64,000 bases of DNA, from NCBI GenBank assembly GCA_000469685.2, contig LS997566.1, positions 43,352,920-43,416,919 of the forward strand, given 5' to 3'. Position numbers and translations under genes: made by a program. Positions 1 to 14,600 of this stretch are shown here, in pieces (within the stretch, counting starts at the first letter, position 1; each line of letters opens with the position of its first letter). A model generated the notes under the pieces. The model did no database searches, was not told where the DNA came from, and was given only the letters and a program-made list of their open reading frames with translations. This DNA comes from Haemonchus contortus (lineage: Eukaryota; Nematoda; Chromadorea; Rhabditida; Trichostrongylidae).

Positions 1-524
1 CGGTAAGCTCTGAGTTCCCATCATTCATTTTGAATCGGTATCAAAAGTGAATGGTCGAATGCGCTCTTATGAGAGAATAGACCAATTTGATGGATTCCAG
101 AAGAACAACTCCAGAAACAGCCGCTCATACCATTTATACAGCGCATCAGCGGGGCGGACAGAGCAGAATGCCGATTTTCTGCATAGTGATATGTAAGCAT
201 ATTGTATAATCAGTGGCTCGTTTCTTACTCTATCTTGTTTGCAGATCCTTTTTTGATGGAAAACCCTTTCTGGTAAACACACAGTGGAAAAACTAGGAGC
301 CAATCAGACACGTATTTCGCGAGTTTGAGTAATATGTAGATGATTAATGTGCGTCATGTGCTCCCTCTGAGACAACGGTGTATCACTTCTGAACGTCCAA
401 TGTTCAACGATAGATGATGGAAAATTCCAAAGTTCAAACCCCTATACGTTCATGATGAAAGATGCATCACATCATGTGTTTGGAGAGTAAGAAATTGCTG
501 TTGTAATAAATATTCACATTAGAG
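1..524. other. no recognisable gene
   Basis: AT-rich sequence with only short open frames on either strand and no protein family that I recognise. Confidence 0.4.
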
Positions 525-815
525 TGAAGGTGTGTAGTTCAAGGTGGCACACTACCACCCACGCATGGTCACGGATTCAAGTTCCTGATTGGCATCCACC
601 TAAGTCAACCAAGCCTTCCATCTCTCCGGTATTATTTAATTGGTATCGGACTCGTCTGGGAGGATAAAGGCACTACCATATACATCAGCTGGTCACCGCA
701 AGTCATTCTATAGGCCATATGCGTATTCAGTACGCCATTACGCTCCTGAATGTAGGTGAATGTGGGTGGCATCTTTCGGGCGGGATTGATGAACGCTTAG
801 AGACGTATCCATCAA
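525..815 (+). repeat. tRNA-derived SINE copy 1 (diverged)
   Basis: Contains the family body in order: GGTGGCACACTACC head remnant, ACGCATGGTCACGG, CCAACCAAGCCTTCCATC, GACTCGTCTGGGAGGATAAA, ATCAGCTGGTCACCGCAAG, CTATAGGCCATAT and GGGCGGGATTGATGAACGC. The head is degraded compared with the copy at 15.56 kb. Confidence 0.75.
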
Positions 816-2253
816 CCATTTTCCCATCAAATATGCAAAGCTGGATATGTTGGTTAATCATCTGAATGGCGTGAGCAGGTAGTGTTGCTCATGGTCAAGG
901 AGGATACCATCAGATGACTCGGTTGGGTAATAAACTTTGCACATTATAGTTCCATGAAAGGATGTGGGAAACGCCTGCAAGGACTCAAATTTGTCCCGAT
1001 ATAATTTATCAGATACGAAATATTTGGGTACAACTGAAAGCCTAGTGTTGAGTGTGCCACGTATCCAACATATGTACGTTGATTTGGATGACTTGATGGC
1101 TGGTGTTAAGGCTTGGATCGCTCCCAAGGATCAAAACTTCTTCGCGTTTGGAATCTGACTATCTGGCCAATGGGAAGCAATGCTTGACGTAGATGGTGGA
1201 TAAGTTCCAGAGTTATTGTTTGGACATGTTTTTGCTAAATATTTCTATAGCTTCTCTAAGCAAAATTTGCTGAAAAATATCCGTAATAATTATGCATCAA
1301 TCTAATAGTTTATGTCGGTTACTCAGTTCCTTCTCTTGGGTCTTGCTCTTTTGATACCCTTGGAACCAAGTCCATTGCAGCTCTTTTATCAGGTTTTGGA
1401 ATGTTGCAAAATTAACCAGAGTAACCTAGTTTATAAACTTTATTAGATTCAAAGAAACGATAGTAATTGCAATACCCAGCGCCGAAAAACTTGAAAGGAG
1501 TACGTGAAAGATTTGGGAAATGATGAGCATCATTGTTATTAAAGAAAGAACTAAAGAGAAATACCCATAGAAACATTCTTCAACGGAAACATAGAAATAT
1601 GATAGATGTTGTCGATAAGAAAAGTACACATTCCAGTAAATTGACAAGTGAGACTTAGGAACTCTCCCCAGAAATAGATGCAGAACTCAATGGGCTGCTG
1701 CTTTCCTTGCAGATCATCTATCGTTGTAGTCAATAGGCTACTAGCCAGATCCGGTAGGCATCATGGACAAGGCAGGACGGAAAAGCTCGTTCTGTTATTG
1801 ATTTGATAAGAGACGTTCTGTAGAAAAGCCCTACAGGACAGGAAGCCCTACTGCTGAGCTAGCGGTTATAAACTTAGAGACGTAAGAGGCGAGTTGTCTT
1901 GCCCATCTCAGTAGCCCTACCGCTACCGACTCTGTCTGAATATGTGACCTATCAACTGCCTGGGCCTGCAGATTCTGGATTACTCACTCTGACAGCTATT
2001 TCAAGAAGAGTTCCCATGATTAATCAACAAAATTACTCAAGGAAAATTCGACAGAAGTAGATCCATTAAAAATGACCAGGGCAAGGTAACCTTTTTGATG
2101 ACGGGAATCAAGTGGAAGGAAAAGTCCTGCTAGTAGCTTCGAGTTCGTGACCTGACCCTGTGCATATAACGTAACGAAAAGGAATGAAAGACGAAGATGT
2201 GTAGGAAATTCCAAAAGCCGCACTTTTAAAAATTCATAGGAAAATAATGGATA
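816..2253. other. intergenic, no supported gene
   Basis: Only short open frames. The pair of opposing frames at 858-1158 are antiparallel shadows of each other and neither matches a family I know. This is the 3' flank of the Kunitz/lustrin gene, and no clear AATAAA was picked out. Confidence 0.35.
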
Positions 2254-2624
2254 TCAGTGGCGATCAGTGTCCTCGAAATCGTCCAAGGGAGAGTCGTTCA
2301 GCATCAACAACCTTCTCTTATAAACAAGGTCGTAACCCTGAAAATATTTTACCTGAAGGTGGTGAAAATAGCAGAAAAGTGGGACTGCTTTTCATAAAAA
2401 AAGGAAGATCTGAATGTCACTCGATACCTGATTGCAGCAGAGTCGTTGGCACTGTGAATCTGTTTCAAAATGATTGAGATTGTAGTCTGGAGAACAGGAT
2501 GAGTAACTGAATCGAACGCAGCGATCCGCCAACGGATCATATGTGAATTGGATTCTTTGGACTGGTGGAGAATTCGGGGACAGACAAACGTTCAGCGGTG
2601 GTCGTGGTTGTAGGCAGAACGATT
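2254..2624 (-). CDS. Kunitz domain 7 and C-terminal tail (last two exons)
   Basis: Exon 2624-2428 encodes FCLQPRPPLNVC, QFTYDPLADRC, then SYSSC, ETDSQCQRLCC. Unlike the other six domains it has an extra Cys in the first loop and a Cys exactly seven residues after Cys30 (position 38). The loop between the first Cys pair and Cys30 is about seven residues longer than usual. Exon 2337-2254 adds a short tail (GYDLVYKRRLLMLNDSPLDD) and TGA at 2256-2254. Confidence 0.8.
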
Positions 2625-5600
2625 CTGGAAGCTTCGAGAATAACAACTCTGTAGACTATTGTAGTTTGACTTTTCCCGTCAAAAAAAAATCCGTACTAAT
2701 TACAAAATTATTTCAGAGGGGAGTAAGAATTTACTCGAATTATTAAGATTTCCCCCCTATGTCAAGGCTCATTGTATCCAGAGAACTAACGTCGTCACAA
2801 GCCTAACCTTGAGGTGACCGTTGTCAAATTAAGAAGATGCTACAAATTCAGTTTTAGGTATCGGCTGACCCACGCAGTTGCTACTTTCACTTTTTGTTAG
2901 CGCGAATTGTGGATAGAGTTTATTTGAAAAGACAATTCTATGATTTCTGAGAGATTAATGCGTCTGTATAGGCGGGGTGATGTAATGCAGGTTAGAAACT
3001 GCCGCGACCATGATTCGGTTGGAATGCCAGATTGATCTCGCCCAGGCCATCCACCTCTGCACCTCTCCGGGGTCTACTAATTGGTAGCAGATTTGTCTTG
3101 AAGGGTAAAAGCGTTGACATGTACAAATGCTGATCACCGCAAGCCATTCTATAGAACACATACTCACTCAAAGCGCCAGTATGATCCTGAATGGAAATCG
3201 AATGCGGTGGCGCACCCCAAAGATGGAATTCATTGACGCCAAAACTGTATTGTTTACTATACTTTCCTACTTACTTGCCTTTGTGGTTGTGTCCGTTGTT
3301 TGAACTATCTTTTGACTCAGCTCCCCTTCTCCTGTCATCACATAGCTTTAGGACGAGCTCTTTTCTAAACTTAGGAAATGTGGAAGGAGGCGATACTTGA
3401 GGATTCTGTACTGAGTGGGTCACCATCACAAGGGCACGCTCAAAAATGGGATTCACGAAAATACTCATGAAAAGCAGGATTTTAGCATGATTTCTTAGTA
3501 ACAGTTAATATTTGAGATGTCAAAAATCATCCAGCCTGTTCGCTGAACAACATTTTTGGGTGTTGACGGTAGCGACATTATTGACAGTTGAAACATTCAA
3601 ATAATCATTCAGCCTTTCGCCGAACATTATTAATTGGTGTCTGCATTGGGCAGACGTATCCAAAAAACAGCTCTCACACGTATGTAACTGATTAAATCTA
3701 GTCTGACCTGGTGCCTGACAGCAATACGCATCAGCTCCAGCCGGTTTGCAGATGTATCCCGAAGGGCAACCGTAACCCTGAAATACTGATTATTGACAAG
3801 CGTAGGGAATAACGTTTTTCTCAATGTGCTTACCGTAGCTACATCACATTTCATTGGAATCTGCCCGATCATGGCTACATCTCCATGAGGACAGATTTTC
3901 TGTATGACGATCGGGATGGAAACTTCAGCTACAGCAGGCAAAGCTAAAAGAAATTCTCAGTAGTGCCATATAAGAGGACTTAACTAGATGTCATCCATTA
4001 ACTGACGCTTAACTACATCGATTCAGACGGATTTTTGCCCCCTCCCACTTATTCCTTTTTTCGCCCTGCTGCTCGTTTTTCCATCTCTGAATTTTCCAGA
4101 AAGTACTATCCCTGGGTGGAGTTCAGGGAGTTATTGAGACGAAAGTATACAAAGAGCATTCAAGTGTATCCGACATTGCCCAATATGTCCCATAATAAAG
4201 GACAAATATAGCTCTCTATTCAGCGAATGACCGTGTACATACATCCGTTTCAACTCGATCTGTTCCGGTCCAGTTTCCGTGACAGGAAACCATAATTCAC
4301 ATAGAAAAAGCAATCTGTCATCTCAATGGAGTCTCGCTTATTGCAACAAATTGTGTGATACGTGGCTCGGGGATACCTAAGACCTAGGAACCGTTCAGCA
4401 AGTGCGATAGCTACTGGGCTCCCACGTTGATGAACTGCCATAGAGCAGATATACGGGGACTACGGAAAGTTTCGGATTTCAAAGCTCGCACAGTCGAAAT
4501 AGGCAAAAACAATCGTTACTTTCACTTAAGAAGACAGTCCTGAGGCCATTGCCCCAGGAAAGATTATGTACAAACCTTGTGACATACTGTGTGATAAGTT
4601 GATAAAACGGAAGCAATTTCATCACACTTTTACTTTACTTTCCCGGACCGTCACGGTCCACTACTCAACGACAATCTCCAAAATAGACCCTGCCCTAACT
4701 ACTCCCAAATGTTTTGGATATCGTTCCCGTCACTGTAACCGTCTTAAGTCTGTTAATTATTGAAATCGAGAGCCACATGTGAAATTGAATATCTACTTAC
4801 AACGGAAATAGCTGCTGTTGCTCATGCAAGTATCCACACATTCACGAAGATTAGCGAAGTTGTTTGAATTACCGCCTTCACCACTGTAAGCGAAGTGAAG
4901 ACACTGACCATACTCCTGAAAAAAAGAAACATTGGAAAAATGTGGCGTTCGTGATTCCCAAAGATCGTTGTAATCCTGATCCAATCTGATATTGACCTAT
5001 TACCCATAATGAAGCATATCAAGAAAGCCTCCATGAGTTAAAAAAAAGGAGACCTAGTTAAGTTTCTGTGCCTGGACATTCTATCTGCAGCGGAACCTCA
5101 GGCCTTAAGCAGCCTGTGAAGGCAATGACCTTTTAACGGACCAGATCGAACACTAACGAGTCTACTGCATTTCTTAGACTCACCTTAGAGAAGAAAAACC
5201 TTGATATGAATCTGTTTCCGTGTCCACTCGACACGGGCTGATCGCATGGATTTGTTGGTATACCTGAAAAATGGTCGAACGCTGCACAGTTTATATTTCA
5301 CATTTTCCCTTATCTTCTATTCGAGAATATCGAATGTGAATTAAATTAGTTCAAAAGGCAGTGTGGTATTACGGTAGATCGAGAATTCAGTAAATGAGTA
5401 TTCTTGCTTTTTGAGCGAAGAAAAGCATTGGAAAACTGTCGAGTTTGTGAAATGGTTGATCCCGAATTATAGCCCACAAAAATAAAAAAAAATAGAACAG
5501 ATAAAACAAACAAAACAAAATAAAAAAGTCGTCCATGCGTTAGGGGTAATTGCAACTCCCTCCACAGTTCGATTCAGTCGCTGAAAACAACTAAATAGAT

Positions 5601-8600
5601 TTAGGAGTAAGAGCGGAGTGGTAAGTGACGCACTATCGCACACGCATGGTCAAGGGAGGGTTCAAATCCCGGATCAATTTTTGCCTAGCCCAACCAAGTC
5701 TTTCGTCCCTCCGGGATCGATTTACCAGACTCGTTTGGAAGATAAAGGACCGTCTTGTACATTGGCTAACCACGCAAGTCATTGTATAGGCCACATTCAA
5801 TACGCCACTACGATTCTGAATGAAAGTCGAATGCGTGGGCGCATCCCTCAGACGGGATGGACCATCGCCGAAAGACTTTATCTTTTCAGAAGTAGAAAAA
5901 AGCGAAACCACAAAAAAATCAAATAGCAAGTCGTAAAAAAATAAGAAACTAATTGGATCTGGTGAAAGAAAGCGAGTCGATTCTATGCCGCACTCCGGAA
6001 CAAGAGAGCTCCGCTAAAGGATAAAGTGAAAAAGAAACCAGCCCGAATATAAACAAAAACATGAGAGGCAGGCAAAGCTTGTAGGAAACTGAAACGGAGA
6101 AAACCGAAAACGAAAACCGTACATGCCGTTTCACAGTCGTTTCTTGAAAGGAAGTTGTTTTGATTTCCACCGTAACCATGATAGATGAAGGAGACACACT
6201 TCCTCGTTGATGAGTCGTACGACCAGCGATGACTGCTCTCGACACCGTGGCCAGCATCTTCGGGCATCAAGCATTCTGAAGACATCCCATTCCAATAGTA
6301 GGAGACCCACCTTCATCAGTCGAAAGTACAGAATATGCCGCGTAAGAGGTTGAACCGAGCATTCGAGGGGTAAAAGAAAAAAGAAAAACGAAAAATGTAG
6401 AAAAAACGAAAATTCTACCAAACAGAAACACCAGGAAAGTTGGAAAAAATGATGGCTGAAAAAGGTTTTTCTGAGGAGTGAAATTGGGAATAAATTCGTA
6501 CTGCTTGCATAGGAAGAGTCGCATTCCTGCTGAAACCTCCTAGAGGTATTCCACGAAACTCATTCGGGAGGAGAAACAAAATGGGAGTGTGTTCTATTCA
6601 ACAATCATAGTTTAAGGACCAACGTAGCAACATGAAAGACATACGGAAAAGTATTGAGCCGAACGGAGGGTTTACCTGGTCGTATAGAATCAGAGATTGG
6701 ATGCCTGATTGATTTTATCGGTTCTGTGCAGCAAACTCCTCGATTACCATGAGCTTTGCAGTAACTTCCTTCAGGGCACGACAATGGCAAGGAAGGGAAA
6801 CAGCTGAAATGAGGATTTTTGGAGAGTTACAAAAGGTTCCAATTACCTACTGCTTTCCGGTTTTCGCAACGATGTACTGATCAGCGTGAGACTCATCAAT
6901 GTTTTAAAAAAAAACCTTTCCAGAAATGTATTAAACAAGGCTGGGGCTAGGTTCTCTCACCCGAATGGATGGCGTGCCTCGTTCACTCGTCGCGTGTTGG
7001 AGCGCACAGTCTAAGGGTGAGTTTCAAATTACCATTGGATGACTACGGTAATACGTGCTCGCGTGCGATCGTGGGAATTTGGGTAATGTGTGCCACCCAT
7101 AGGAACTAATCAATACATCATTATCCACAAATGGAAAAATCCTATGAGTTCTCAGTTGTATCTAAACCAGAAATTAATCGAAAATTAAACGAATTAAACG
7201 CAATCAAAACGAGTAAGAAGCCCATCTAAACCTCACTTCTGACTGCCATCAATCGCAGGTAGAGGTGTTCCTTCTTCACAAGGATTCAGATCTCTACAAG
7301 TGGATTCACACTCCTGGAGGCTCTCAAAATTGTTTTGGTTGCCCTGAAAGTTAAGTGTGATTTTTTAAACATTCAGAAGTACTGGGAAACATCAAGAATA
7401 ATCATTAGGAATAATCTCATACCTGGAATCCGTGAAAGACGAACATATGGCACTGACGTGTAGAGGGTTTATAGTACCATCGAAGGAGCGTTGACGACCC
7501 TACACCTGGACGTTGCGGCTGTTCGCATTGCGGTTCAGCTGCATTTGAAAGAAGATATTTATATAGAATTATGAACCAAGAAATTGAGAGAGAAGAGTCC
7601 TCAAGAAACAGTAGTGGGTGCCAAAGTGCCAAATTAGGTACATGAAGAGCGCCTTTGGCCGGTTAGGTCCAGGAAAAATGGGAAATAGTTGATGTGTGCC
7701 CAAAGAAATCGATGAAAATTTGTAGTATTAAGCCTTTGCTCACAGATAGGATCATCGAGAAAGAGTTTCCAGCTTCACCTTCAGAGTTGTAGAGCGCGCT
7801 TTCTAACGCGTACTGCCAACACCTCGCAAATGGGTATCTCCCAGACTTGCAACCTATTTCCCAAATAGGATTGTTATCTGCAGTACTAGCTGGCGATTTC
7901 CGGCGGTAGGTTCCAGGAGCCCAGGCGTACCACCTTCTTCTTCCCACCCGCTAAGCCTTTCACCCAGTCTTAACGTAGAGTATTAAACCCGAGTATTATA
8001 CCCCCCCCCCCCCCCTCCCCTCCTTCCATCCATAGCGGGCAGAAAAGGATAGGGGATAGGGTGAATCAAAACTTACGCAATGTTGGACAACAAATACTTT
8101 GCGCGTCTCCAACTTGACAAAAAGTCCCAGCAGGACAAGTGACTCCTTCCAAAACACACATAATCACAACATCACCGTGTAGGGGTGACTGACATGGTGA
8201 TACATCAAGAGCGACCTGCTGAAAAAGGACAGATGTAAATTTTTTCATTAACAACCAGAACAGATCACGAAAACGCCAAATGAGCGCCGCCAATGGTCTT
8301 TCGGCTTTTTCAATAAGGCGTTCTGTACTAGCCACTAGAATGGACTTACCGAGTGGTTCGACGTTACTTCATGATTCGTGGTACCTCGTGGCGCTGAAGG
8401 ACGTCCTGGTTGTTCGCCTTTGACGATTGCAGAGAATTGGGATTTGTCATTAGTCTGACGTTGCAGAAGCTCCTGCAGCCCTGCAGCCAAGTCTTGCGGC
8501 ATTATGTGATTCGAGATGGGAGGAGCGCTTGGGGGTTGTACAGGAGCAGCAGTAGTGGCCATATTCTTTTCTAGCACCTGATGAAACGCCTGCATTCCAC

Positions 8601-11600
8601 GTTCAACCCACTGAGGATCTGGAACTCCTCCAGGCTTCTGATGTGATGAGAATTGGCTTCCATACTGTGGAGCTATACCATCTACAGTAACGGCGCTGTT
8701 TTTAGCATATTGATAAGCTATGGGGGCTCCAGGTGCTGGATGTAGACCTGGGTTAGAGATATAAAACATCGGTGGCAGTGATGGCTGAACGACTTGACTA
8801 ACAGCTCCCTTCAAGGGAAAGGCAGGCCTTTGCTGACCAAGGTATTCAGAAGACGGTTGGACCTCTGTCGTTGGTCCTAAGGTGATTGCTTGCATAGGAC
8901 CGGCGATCAGTACCGGCGGGACAGTGGCAGGTAGAACGCTTGGAGCAGGTGCCACGATCTCAGCAGTTTTTTGGGCATTCCAGTTGGAAGGAAGTGGCTG
9001 ACCAGCAGCAGGACGGATTGGCGATGGTAGAATGACTTCAATTGTTTTTGGACCGTTCCATTTAGGAGAAACTATCAAACCCGGAAACTTCTCAGCTTCT
9101 CCTTGGTTACTCAATTTAGGGAGTACTGGCAGATTAACAGCGGGTGGTTGAGTTGAGAGTGGCAATGTGGCCTCAGCACTTCCTTCACCGCTCCATTTGG
9201 GAGATGCGTTAAGATCGGGAACATTCTCAGCACTTACTAGTTGAGCTGTGGGAAAGGGAGCGATTACTTGTGGGGTTTCACTGGATGTTTTTATATGTTC
9301 GAATATAAAGTTGTATTCTCCCGTTTGCGCCGGCGCCGGAGTAGTTTCCGGGATTTCTTCACCACCGGACGGAGCAGCTGGCAACAGAGTCACTTGTGGA
9401 AACGGTGGAATGAACTCTGAAATAGTATGTTACAACGGAAAAGGCTCTTGCAAATGAGATCTGTTGACTGATACCTTTGGGAATGTTGATAAGGGTTGGG
9501 AACGGATCCAACGTAGAGGATTCCTCAGATGAAGAGGTGTAGTTTAGATTTGTTTCTTCCTTGCTGGACGAATTTGGTGAGTTGTGTCTCGGTGTTGAGG
9601 ATACAAACGTAAAGGTGTTGGATTGACGCTCCGTTGATGTCTCGCTCTGAGTTGGAGTGGAAGCAGCAGTAGTAGTAGGCGATGCTGAATAAGGACACTT
9701 ATCTACTTGTACAGAAAAGTAGAGAAAGGTTATTAATTTGTCAAGTTAGAGTGAAAAAAACGCGAGGAATTTTGAATGTATCCGTTTCAGCATATATGAA
9801 ATGTTCGACGTATTATAAGAAATAATTTAGTGAAATTGCACCATGCACTCGACTTCTGCGGAAGCACTCGGTCCCGTATCTCGTAAGTCATGAACGCGTT
9901 ATTTTGCTAGATCCGAAAAATAAGTTATCTAATTGTTAGTGAAGAAGCTGGTTAAACCCCTTATACATCGAGGTCCGTCCATTGTAGTACACTGACCATT
10001 TTCTTTCATTTTATTTGAACACACCCACAGGTGTTCCTCATACCTCACCAATAGAAATTCAGGGCAATATTTTAGTCATTAAGAAAAGCAGAAGAGATAA
10101 AAAGAAGAGAAAGAAGATGTTGTCAGAAGACAAACCATAAAAAACGAGTTACTGGAAAAAAAGCAGAAACGAAAAAGCGAAAGTAGGCTACATAGAGAGG
10201 CATTTGGTGAGGCCATGCTTTGATCTTCGTGAATGCACAAGTGAACGTTTCAGAAATCCTGATTCGAAAACTAGGAAACCACATCCGTACGGTCTGTTGT
10301 GATTTTTGAAAACTATGCGATTATAAACAGGGGTTCGAGTAAGATTTTTTTAAAGCATCCGTAACACTCTACTGTTTGATTCAATTAGAAGAGCGCACCG
10401 TCCTCTTCCGAATAAATTGAATAAAACCACAAAATCAGAAGTATCCCGCAAACTTCGTAAGCAGGCAGCAACACAATGGGAACTTCAAACATAAACTTAC
10501 TGGTAGTTGCTTCGGTAGAATGAAATTCTTGGAACATTCTTGTCACAGGCCGAGTTCCTATCGTAGACGTTACCACGGCCATCGTACTTTGTTTCTTGTT
10601 TTTCTCTGTAAGGATAATTTACGGACTTGATCCAATTTTCGAAAAGGCGGTCCATTACATAAAACATTTCAAGCAAGCCGTTGAATGCCATACTTCTGAC
10701 GCAGTTTCTCCATGTCTCCTCTATAACTGTTTAGTTTGCGATGACTCCTAGTCGTTCTCTTTGCAAGTCTTCCTAGTTGGTTAGTTGCAGCAACTTTGAC
10801 AGTTGTTTTCTCTCCATAGTGCTAGTACTCCTTTGGGCTAGTTTACATGAACGACGATTTTGTGAGTATCCTCTTCTCATCTGTCCTAGGAGCCTTAATT
10901 ATAGTGAGCACCGTGGATCATGGGCCGCGTCTACTCCCTTAGAATTGTCGTTTCCGTCCTGTGCAACCATCAGTAGTCGTTCAGTGGAGTTTACATTCTT
11001 CGTGATAAGTCGTGATAACTCATAGTCATTTTTGACATAAATTTCCATACTCTCCGATTTTCACTCTCAGTTGCTCGATATCTCAAGCTAGTCACCGCCT
11101 ATCTAAACTTATCTATTTGCTCAAAAGGTACGCTGCCCGTATACCGCTTTAGGGGACACATCGCTTTTCAGTGATGAAGGTGATTCTTATCTAGATTTCC
11201 AAGGATGAATACGAAAAACGGATCGAAGATGACAAAAATCGTTCAGAAAGTCCGACATTACCGTTTCATTTTCATTTTCATCACAGCGAACCACCCACTT
11301 TTCACTACTGCTAAAAGTTAATGGCTAAAATAAAAAGCAGAAGATGAAAATAAACGAACTTCCAAGACAGAGACGTTCGCATTTTGTCTTTTTCAGAAAT
11401 CGATTCTCATTCCCACCATTACCGGAATAGTAGAACAATTCGCATTGTTTCGCAGTCTGTAACCGATGAGCTGATGATTGTTTTATCTCGTACCTGGGAT
11501 GGATACTTATCCTCGTTTCGTAAAGTACTGATAACAATGGATTCAGGAGCTTAAACAGTAAAATAGGAAAGAAAAGATTAGCTGTGACCAGATTCCTTCA

Positions 11601-14600
11601 TCACTCATCCCAATCCTACAGTATCTCTCTTATTATAAAGCAGAAACTTGGTATGTGTTCGTTTGGCGGCATGTCTGTCGTGTGTCCGTCCGCAAACTTC
11701 ATGATTACGATAAAGGCAGTGATATGAAAAGCTTAGCTCTCACTTCGGCTGCTTTCATAGTCCGCCGGCCGGCCGGCCGGCGTGCCACGAGGCAGTGTTG
11801 GGAGGAGGGCGGCAGACGGTCGGTCAGCCCCTCGAAGGGCTGTAAACAAGGAGAGACAGGGTCAAAAATCATTTGTACCAGCCCCTGGTATGTTCTATAC
11901 CAGTTCATTGGACCAACGTTTTGATGTTACAGTTGGTCCCAACTCGCAGACTCACCTCATCATGATAATGCGCAAGATTTACAGTGTTCGGATTGTTAGT
12001 ATTGATTATGTTAGCCATTCTATAGGGCTCACCTTGTCAAAATAATACCGTGGTATTTTGAATGTGCCATTTCCGAATTGTGAAGGCAGTTCACATGAAG
12101 CACGAGTAGGTTTCCCTGGAAAAAATAAATATGACCTAAAAAACAAAGAAAAGGAGGTAGGATGATCATATTATATATCTAGGGAAAGAGCAATGATATT
12201 TCAAAAGCTCAGCAGTGACTCGATTATCCAAGATCTTTACCACTTCCACAAGTTCGCATACAGGTTCCCTGGTCAGCGAATCGGTTTGCATTTCCGCCGG
12301 AACCAAGAAAGACGAAAGGCACACACGATATTGCTGATTCATCAAAATACCACCTGAATTTGCTGATTTCTGAACCTCTTTTTTCCAGTGATAAGCCAGT
12401 AAGATGAATTTTACTGCAGCTATACAACAACTCGTGTTGAATCCTCGGGATAGACTGTGAATTTGTATTCAAAACGACAAAATCAGGAGTCAAGGGGAAT
12501 CAATTAATGGAATTTTGCCGCACTTTTTACCGGTAACTCATCACTATTTTTGAAATTGTTTTTTCCAATTCTAGTGATTACAACTCGAAAATGGAAATAT
12601 CTGAAAGCCAATGTGTTCGATTACACATGTAACAGCCACTGAACCTCAAAATGTCGTGAATTATGGGAATAATACCTAATTACAACATGCCATTGCGTTA
12701 ACCTCCCTATCCAACAGCTTTTGTTCACTTCAAATGCGGTTGACATCCACCTATTGTACTTTCAGGCTCCACCAATCAAACTTGATCTTTACAATCCATG
12801 TAAGAGTTCAAGTAAGGCGAAAGCCTGTGGTAAAGAAAAAGAATTGTTAGTTCAAGAGAGATGGAACGTGGAAGAATTACTCTTCTCCAAAATGCTATCT
12901 CAATGTTATTGAGTGAAATGAAAGCTACTTAGGATACACACTACCTGGATGTTCATCTTGATGCATGACGGTATGATTTACAGTGAATCAAACAGTAATA
13001 GAATCGATTCCGAGTCAAAATGACGGAGCAGTCGAGAATAGAAACCTTACATTTTCCGAGCGATGCCTCCAGATGACCCTGCACTTGCTGGAGCTTCACA
13101 AGGATTCGTGTCCTGCCAAAGAGTCCGCAGGTGTTCGTCCTCGGAACGGCTTTCAGATGAATCAGGACTCGGTGATGTCACGAATTCAGTGACTTTGCGA
13201 ACAGCTTAAATAATATTGCACGATGTCGATGTTTTCAAGAGAGGTATGTCCTTGTACTATGTCTGGCATCAAGGGGTAGTTTTATACCAATCAAAAACAT
13301 CCTATGAAAAGAAAGCACAGGACGGCAAAATGGAAAAATGAAGAAAGCCACTACTAACTTGCAGTAGAGGGTGATGCTTGTGATGTTGTTGACAAGGATG
13401 GCTTAACTTCTGTCTTTTCCTCTGAGCCTGAGGACTTCACAACCTCCTGACCTTTTTCATTACTTCTCTGAATAAGAGCATTCTTCATCAAATTGTAGTA
13501 GACTTATGTTATATAAGTGAAAGATGCGAGCACCGTATCCACAGACGCCGAACTCGGCAGAGGCGTCGTTGAGATCGTTGTCGTCGTTGTTGATGAGGTG
13601 ATTGGTGGTTTTTTGGTCAGCTTTCTATCCTTCGATATTTTCGAGCCCTCTGGAGGATTCACCGATGGTTCTCCAGCTCCTGAACGTCGAATTATTTATG
13701 AGGAACACTTTGAAATTGATAAGAATAAATGAAAGTTCCAAAAAGAGGAATCAAAAGTGCCAAAAGGAGCTATAACTTTTAGCACGATGAAAAAACTAGG
13801 GCCAACTTTCAGATATGAAATAATTCACCTCTACAGGCTTCTTCACAATTCTCGTAGGTCATAAAACTGTTCTCATTTCCTCCGATTCCAGTGTAATGGA
13901 GTTCATGGCAGCCGTCGCTCATCCAATCGTAGTAGAATCGTCGCATCGAAAGTGTTCCATGCCCGGTAGCGGGCGGTAGATGGCAACGGTTCTCAACTGA
14001 AAAAAAGCCTCCTGAAGATCCTTCTGGACAGCGCCTTCCGAACCGAACGTGGCTAGAAATTTATTTTTCAGCATCGTTGGAATGGTCGAACAGGAACCGC
14101 ACACGAACTTAATGGCACAGTTTGCGACAAAAGTGGTCTCTTACTTTTCACCCTGACAGTGAACTATGGCTCTTGAGAAAGCCTCATTGGACGAAAACTG
14201 GGCAACATTTTGGACGTACGCATTTGCTAAACCACAGAGCAACCGTACCAGATTTACCCTTACAACGAATGCTCCTTAGACCTCTTTTTCGGTATGTGAA
14301 CTAGTCAAAAAGAACTTACATTTTCTGTTCTTTGGACAGCAATAATAGCTGGACTCATCATCGCCTTCGTGACACCAAAAGCTTGCCGGACACCTGCAGA
14401 CAGGACGGACTGTTGCGAAACAGTTTGCAAACGATCTCAGCGCTATAATCAAACACAACGAAAAAACGTGACAATTGCTCGAGAAGCATACTTGTGCTCG
14501 GGCAGCCAAGGACGGGGCTGACAAGGCCGAGGCCGATGGTCTTCCATAAGTAACGGGACTCCTTCGGCGCATAGTAGTGAATAGTCTGAAATTAGGCGAT

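Noticed and set aside
858..1158. Opposing open frames of 64 and 89 codons
   Set aside because: Overlapping antiparallel frames with no family match and no exon context.
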